Shown here: one piece after another, positions 60,269-64,000 of the stretch | How the letters are laid out: each line of letters starts with the position of its first letter | Position numbering within the stretch: position 1 is the stretch's first letter | DNA from: Paenibacillus glycinis | GTDB taxonomy: Bacteria > Bacillota > Bacilli > Paenibacillales > Paenibacillaceae | NCBI RefSeq assembly: GCF_009909185.1 | Contig: NZ_JAAAMV010000002.1 | Location: forward strand, 62,001-126,000 | Length of the DNA: 64,000 nt | Reading direction: 5' to 3' | Translations under genes and position numbers: made by a program | The notes under the pieces: model-generated | What the model was told of the DNA's origin: nothing | Databases searched by the model: none | What the model saw: the letters and a program-made list of their open reading frames with translations, nothing else

Positions 60269-61735
60269 ATGTGGAAGCCCGATCGAGACAGCAAGAAGCC
60301 GCTGTATGAACAAATCGCCGATCATCTGGAGCAGCGGATCGCCTTCGGCGAATTTCCGCCGGGCAGCCGGCTTCCTTCCGAACGCAGGTTGGCGGAACAG
60401 CTCGGCGTCAACCGCAGCACCGTCATTCTGGCGTTCGGGGAGCTTCGCGCGCTCGGCATCATCGAGAGCCGCGCGGGCAGCGGGACCCGCGTAAGCACGA
60501 GCAAGTGGGAGGCCGCGCCCAACCATGCGCCCAATTGGCGCCGGTACGCGGAAGGCGGCGGTTTCCTGCCCAACCCTCCTTTCATGCGCAAAATCCGCGA
60601 ATCGCTCGCGCGGCATCCCGAGCTGATCGATTTCGCGAGCGGCGAGCTGTCCGCGGATCTGGCGCCGACCGAGGAGATCGCCGCGCTGATGAGCGAGCAT
60701 CGCTATGCTTCTTACCTGGGATACGACAATCCGCAAGGCTATATCCCGCTAAGGCAAGCGCTCGTCTCGTACCTGGAGCGGCATCGGGGCATCCGCGCGA
60801 CCGAATCTTCGATCCTCGTAACGTCCGGATCCCAGCAATCGTTGTTCTTGATCACCCAGTGCCTGTTGTCCCCGGGCGACGCCGTCGCGATCGAAGACCC
60901 TTCCTATTGCTATTCGCTGCCCATGTTTCAATCGGCCGGGCTTCGGCTGTTCCGCCTTCCCGTCGACGAATGCGGCATTCGTCCGGAGGATATTCGCGCG
61001 CTATACAAGAAGCACCGCATCAAGATGGTGTTCACGAACCCGAATTATCAGAACCCGACCGGGACCGTGCTGAGCCCGGAGCGGCGCAAGCAGCTGTTCG
61101 AAGTCGCAAGCGAGCTGGGGCTGCCGATCGTGGAGGACGATCCGTTCGGTTTGACTTCGTTCGAACCGAACGTCCCGGCTCCTCTCAAATCCTTCGATGC
61201 GAACGGCTCGGTCCTGTACATCGGCTCGTTCTCGAAAATCGCGGCTTCCGGCCTGCGCATCGGATGGATGGTCGCGCCGAACGCGATCGTGGAACGGCTC
61301 GCGGACGCGAGACAGCAAATGGACTTCGGGCTCAGCGTGATTCCGCAGCAGGTGGTCGCGCAATTCATGGAATCGCCCTATTTCATGCCGCATCTGGAAC
61401 GGCTGCGCATGCAGCTCCAGTTCAAACGGGACCTGTTGATCGACGCGCTGCGCCGAGAGCTCCCCGGTCAGGTCGCGTTCGCCGTTCCACGGGGAGGCTT
61501 GCATCTGTGGTGCAAACTGCTTCGCGAGGTGCATGACGGCAAGCTGCTCGAGGAAGCGATCCGGGCAGGCGTCGTATTCGTGCCCGGCGGCGTATACGGC
61601 TCGGATTCCGGGTTCGTGCGGTTCACGTACGCAAGACCGTGCGCGGAGGACATCGGCACGGGCATCGCGAGATTCGCGGAAGCGCTGCGGGAAGCGACGG
61701 CTCGGACCCCCGGCGGCCAGACCTCGCCCCGGTAA
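60269..61735 (+). CDS. MocR-family (GntR-aminotransferase fusion) transcriptional regulator
   Basis: 488 residues. N-terminal GntR winged helix (KPLYEQIADHLEQRIAFGEF, LPSERRLAEQLGVNRSTVI), then a fold-type I aminotransferase domain with the PLP-binding Lys in YIGSFSKIAASGLRIGWMVA, plus NPNYQNPTGTVLS and EDDPFG. Members (PdxR, GabR) sense PLP or an amino-acid-PLP adduct. The target is probably nearby or itself; the divergent nitrilase gene is the closest candidate. No PLP biosynthesis genes are in the window. Confidence 0.92.
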   Translation: MWKPDRDSKKPLYEQIADHLEQRIAFGEFPPGSRLPSERRLAEQLGVNRSTVILAFGELRALGIIESRAGSGTRVSTSKWEAAPNHAPNWRRYAEGGGFLPNPPFMRKIRESLARHPELIDFASGELSADLAPTEEIAALMSEHRYASYLGYDNPQGYIPLRQALVSYLERHRGIRATESSILVTSGSQQSLFLITQCLLSPGDAVAIEDPSYCYSLPMFQSAGLRLFRLPVDECGIRPEDIRALYKKHRIKMVFTNPNYQNPTGTVLSPERRKQLFEVASELGLPIVEDDPFGLTSFEPNVPAPLKSFDANGSVLYIGSFSKIAASGLRIGWMVAPNAIVERLADARQQMDFGLSVIPQQVVAQFMESPYFMPHLERLRMQLQFKRDLLIDALRRELPGQVAFAVPRGGLHLWCKLLREVHDGKLLEEAIRAGVVFVPGGVYGSDSGFVRFTYARPCAEDIGTGIARFAEALREATARTPGGQTSPR

Positions 61736-61780
61736 ACGCAAAGAACCACGCCGACCGGAGGTGGCTAACCCTCGCCCCGA

Positions 61781-61830
61781 AAACGCAAAGAACCGCGCGA
61801 CTGTTCAAGCCGCGCGGTTCTTTTGCGTTT
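61781..61830. terminator. Bidirectional terminator
   Basis: AAACGCAAAGAACCGCGCG pairs with CGCGCGGTTCTTTTGCGTTT. A partial copy of its left arm (AAACGCAAAGAACC) lies at 61735-61748. Confidence 0.88.
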
Positions 61831-61839
61831 GCATGCGAA

Positions 61840-62052
61840 TCAATGGTTAAAGAATACCAGCAAGCAAATGCCGGCTACGAGGAGACCGATCACGTAAATC
61901 CCGCTTAAGCTGCGCCATTTTCGATCGGTATTTTGGAAATAACCCGGATTTTCCTTCTTGTTGTCCTTCGATTCCCCGATCATGATCGTCCCCACCAAGC
62001 CGGCCAACAACACGATTACGACAAGCACGATTAATCCCGTCATTCTCATCAC
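61840..62052 (-). CDS. Small two-TM membrane protein
   Basis: About 70 residues (GTG, ATG and a further ATG within four codons are all possible starts). Two membrane helices (LIVLVVIVLLAGLVGTIMIG and YVIGLLVAGICLLVFF) with a charged loop ESKDNKKENPGYFQNTDRKW between. Family not recognised. Confidence 0.65.
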   Translation of the reverse strand: MMRMTGLIVLVVIVLLAGLVGTIMIGESKDNKKENPGYFQNTDRKWRSLSGIYVIGLLVAGICLLVFFNH

Positions 62053-62228
62053 CCGGCTTCATTATAATGAACCGGCCGCGAGAGCGCACCCGCCAATTGC
62101 CGGCGGTTCGGACCATCCAATTCGAGAACGTCCAGGGCTTCCGGGCCGCTTGTCCGAGAGAAGTCGTGCGATTGCCAGGCATCCGTATCTTGCGGCGGCT
62201 TGCCCCGCGTATTGCTCGTCCGCCGGAT

Positions 62229-62534
62229 TTACCCTTCCGTCACCGCGGCCTCCAAATCGCCGGCGACCTCCATCATCTTGGGAATGACGGCTTCATTGGT
62301 GCCGGATACGTAGATATCCCCCTGATAATGACGGAACGGGATCTTCGCCTCCCCATGGCTCCACATGAAGAAATCGCCCTCGATCGACATGGTCGTCGGC
62401 CCGGTCACGGTAAACACGGGCGTATAGGAAAATTCCGGCTTGGCCCCGAAATAAAGCATGCATTCCTCCAGGGTGATGGTTTTCGGTTCCCCGTTTTCGT
62501 TCAGTTCTCTCGTAATGCGGTAGCGTTGACTCAT
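62229..62534 (-). CDS. Conserved hypothetical protein
   Basis: 101 residues, no signal or membrane segment. Beta-rich pattern: YRITRELNENGEPKTITLEE, TGPTTMSIEGDFFMWSHGEA, KIPFRHYQGDIYVSGTNEAV. GGAGG precedes the ATG. The regular strand pattern suggests a real globular protein, but I cannot name a family. Confidence 0.7.
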   Translation of the reverse strand: MSQRYRITRELNENGEPKTITLEECMLYFGAKPEFSYTPVFTVTGPTTMSIEGDFFMWSHGEAKIPFRHYQGDIYVSGTNEAVIPKMMEVAGDLEAAVTEG

Positions 62535-62729
62535 TGCGATGCCTCCAACCTGATTGTAGTTACCGTTAGTTTACCATAGCGGAGCTCCGGATTGAACCGG
62601 AGGCCGAGATGCGCGGCGATCTGCGGGTCGAGCTCGGCTTAGCGCGTCCGCAAAGCAGACAGAAAGACGGCATCGAATCGATGTCGTCCTTTCTGTCCAT
62701 CCCTTCTATCCGCGCCTTCCGTCCCGTGC

Positions 62730-63269
62730 TCAGACGTCCTCGTCCGTTCGCACCGTGCCGCTGGCGTTCCCGTATTCCTCCAGCGATTTCCACGCGTCCG
62801 CCTCATCGAACCGTCCGGCGTGCGACTGTCTGCCCGCGCCGGCTCCGGCCGGCGGCGGCGTCATGACCTGCTCCTCCACCGGCCGTTCCTCCGATAGCGT
62901 ATCCGAGGCATGCTTGGCGCAGCGCGCCGCGGCCGGCATCGCCCGCAGCCGCTCGAACGGAATCGGCTCGCCGCATGTCTCGCACCGGCCGTAGGTTCCG
63001 TTCGCCAATCGTTCCCGCGCGGCCTCGACTTCCTCCAGCCGTTGACGCAGCCGCTCGTCGATCGCCATGTCCCGTTCGCGTTCGAACGTCTCGGTGCCCA
63101 AATCGCCGGGGTGATTATCGTAGGCGGAGAGCTCCCCGGTCGCCGCCGTTTCCGATTGCCGGAATCCGCCGGCCGCGTCCTCGCGCTCGAAATGCGCCTC
63201 CAGCTCCTGCTTCTCTTCGCGCAGCAGGCCGTCCAGTTCCCGGAGCTGCGCGCCGTTTAACGATGTCAT
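62730..63269 (-). CDS. TraR/DksA-type zinc-finger protein, YteA-like
   Basis: 179 residues from the ATG at 63269 (GGGAG ten bases upstream). Coiled-coil N-terminus (LNGAQLRELDGLLREEKQEL), YDNHPGDLGTETFERERDMA, and the finger YGRCETCGEPIPFERLRAMP followed by CAKH. This is the YteA pattern; known members are general-stress or sporulation-associated and lack the catalytic DksA tip. Function not established. Confidence 0.88.
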   Translation of the reverse strand: MTSLNGAQLRELDGLLREEKQELEAHFEREDAAGGFRQSETAATGELSAYDNHPGDLGTETFERERDMAIDERLRQRLEEVEAARERLANGTYGRCETCGEPIPFERLRAMPAAARCAKHASDTLSEERPVEEQVMTPPPAGAGAGRQSHAGRFDEADAWKSLEEYGNASGTVRTDEDV

Positions 63270-63370
63270 CGATCCGTCTCTCCCTTCGGCCTTGAAATCG
63301 AACGTAGTTCTGTTTACCCCTAGCCGCAAATAGTTGACGCACCGCCGCGCGGGACCAGGCGCCGGCATAG

Positions 63371-63396
63371 AAAAAGAGGGGCTGGTCGCCCCTCTC
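63371..63396 (-). terminator. Terminator of the right-edge aldo/keto reductase gene
   Basis: GAGGGGC/GCCCCTC stem with five T on the minus strand. Confidence 0.85.
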
Positions 63397-63429
63397 GCAA
63401 GATGCCGCTATCCTCGGCCGGATTCCGCC

Positions 63430-64000
63430 TTAACGCGCAAGCCATTCCCGCAGCTGCGCATCCTCCGTTTCGGTCAGCGGCCCGCGGCCGACCGACCGCA
63501 GGTTGGCGTGAACCCACTCCGCCTTCCGCATGGAAACGATGACGCGATCGATCAACGGCTCGGCGGCGGCCCAACGCAGCAGGATGCCGGCGGCGGCGTC
63601 CTTGTCCGCGCCGATCTCATCCAGCTTCCAGCCGCGGACGAACGGCGACAAGGCGATCGCGTCCATGCCCATCGCTTTCGCCGTCTTGAACATCTCCTTG
63701 GCCTCCGGATGGAACGCATTGTACGGGGCCAATACGGCGGATACCGGATGCACGGCCGGCAGCTGCCGCAAATGCCCGAGCTGGGCCATGCCAAGCGCCA
63801 CGCGCTTGACCTTGCCCGCCTGCACCCAGTCCTGAGCCAGCGCCAACTCTTCCAGGAGCTTCGCGGTATCGTCGTGGGCATGGATCACCAAGAGATCGAT
63901 CTCGTCCGTCTGCAGTTCGTCCAGCATGAGGTCGAGATGATGCTCCTCGTACGGCGTATAGCCGACCAGCTCGTTTTCCCGGCCGGGCTGCTTGAAGAAA
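63430..64000 (-). CDS. Aldo/keto reductase, C-terminal part (cut by window edge)
   Basis: At least 189 residues, open to the right edge; the 5' end lies outside the window. Matches the C-terminal half of the barrel: catalytic His in IDLLVIHAHDD, VKRVALGMAQLGHL, VLAPYNAFHPEAKEMFKTAK, ALSPFVRGWKLD, and the cofactor region VIVSMRKAEWVHAN. The SxxxN-type NADPH contact differs from the usual pattern. Not closely similar to the aldo/keto reductase at 35276. Confidence 0.85.
   Translation of the reverse strand, partial: FFKQPGRENELVGYTPYEEHHLDLMLDELQTDEIDLLVIHAHDDTAKLLEELALAQDWVQAGKVKRVALGMAQLGHLRQLPAVHPVSAVLAPYNAFHPEAKEMFKTAKAMGMDAIALSPFVRGWKLDEIGADKDAAAGILLRWAAAEPLIDRVIVSMRKAEWVHANLRSVGRGPLTETEDAQLREWLAR

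Noticed and set aside
1..64000. CRISPR arrays, rRNA, tRNA, insertion sequences
   Set aside because: No regularly spaced repeats, no rRNA or tRNA-like sequence and no transposase frame were seen on either strand.

Overview
The window looks like chromosome of a GC-rich, spore-forming member of the Bacillales, most likely Paenibacillaceae (Paenibacillus or Cohnella type). The reasons are a sporulation-type histidine kinase with Spo0A-box-like sites, an S-layer-homology surface protein, a BclB-like collagen protein, EcsAB, YteA-like and YolD-like proteins, and strong Gram-positive ribosome binding sites. No rRNA, tRNA, CRISPR array or transposase was found. The assignment rests on gene content only.

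Layout, left to right. 1-3.7 kb: a metallophosphoesterase cut by the window edge, then an ECF sigma factor / membrane regulator / secreted TPR protein operon. 3.7-5.0 kb: a CDF metal transporter bracketed by two palindromic 28-bp Xer/dif-like sites. 5.1-6.8 kb: modA-modB. 6.9-10.5 kb: nitroreductase, AAA ATPase, ecsA-ecsB. 10.6-15.2 kb: a visibly AT-richer island with a methyltransferase, an isoprenyl-diphosphate-synthase-like (ComQ-like) enzyme, two NHLP-leader precursor peptides ending in Thr-Trp, and a convergent sporulation-type sensor kinase. 15.3-21.4 kb: YebC regulator, lipoprotein, flavin amine oxidase, GltB-like oxidoreductase, metallo-beta-lactamase-fold hydrolase. 21.6-25.5 kb: cobalamin adenosyltransferase and fused acyl-CoA mutase IcmF. 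26-30 kb: a secreted amidase carrying cohesin and dockerin modules, followed by an SLH-anchored cohesin protein. 30-33.6 kb: Ogt, MarR plus MFS exporter, YolD-like protein. 33.7-35.1 kb: an AT-rich DUF4041/T5orf172 gene broken by one stop codon. 35.3-41 kb: aldo/keto reductase, then a YjfL/YjfM/YjfC-like operon (ATP-grasp ligase, DUF350, lipoprotein, Ser-rich secreted protein) with a K+ channel. 41-42 kb: MerR plus thioredoxin. 42-50.6 kb: one 2797-residue cyclic-beta-glucan-synthase/GH94-like protein. 50.8-53.3 kb: a tyrosine recombinase, then a collagen-like gene bracketed by two more Xer-like sites. 53.4-64 kb: small membrane proteins, an OppBC-type permease pair, a class A penicillin-binding protein, a nitrilase, a MocR regulator, several small conserved proteins and a second aldo/keto reductase cut by the right edge.

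Two systems stand out. First, the 10.6-15.2 kb island has the parts of a ComQXP-like signalling circuit (prenyl-transferase-like enzyme, precursors with a C-terminal Trp, membrane sensor kinase), but it uses NHLP leaders, adds a methyltransferase, and has a kinase that appears to feed the Spo0 phosphorelay; Spo0A-box-like octamers lie in both promoter regions. Second, four sites of 11-6-11 geometry, with arms matching the XerD half of the Bacillus dif site, bracket two single-gene cassettes, one of them next to a tyrosine recombinase gene. This resembles the pdif modules of plasmids but lies in what looks like a chromosome. The surface amidase/SLH-cohesin pair is a third, smaller system.
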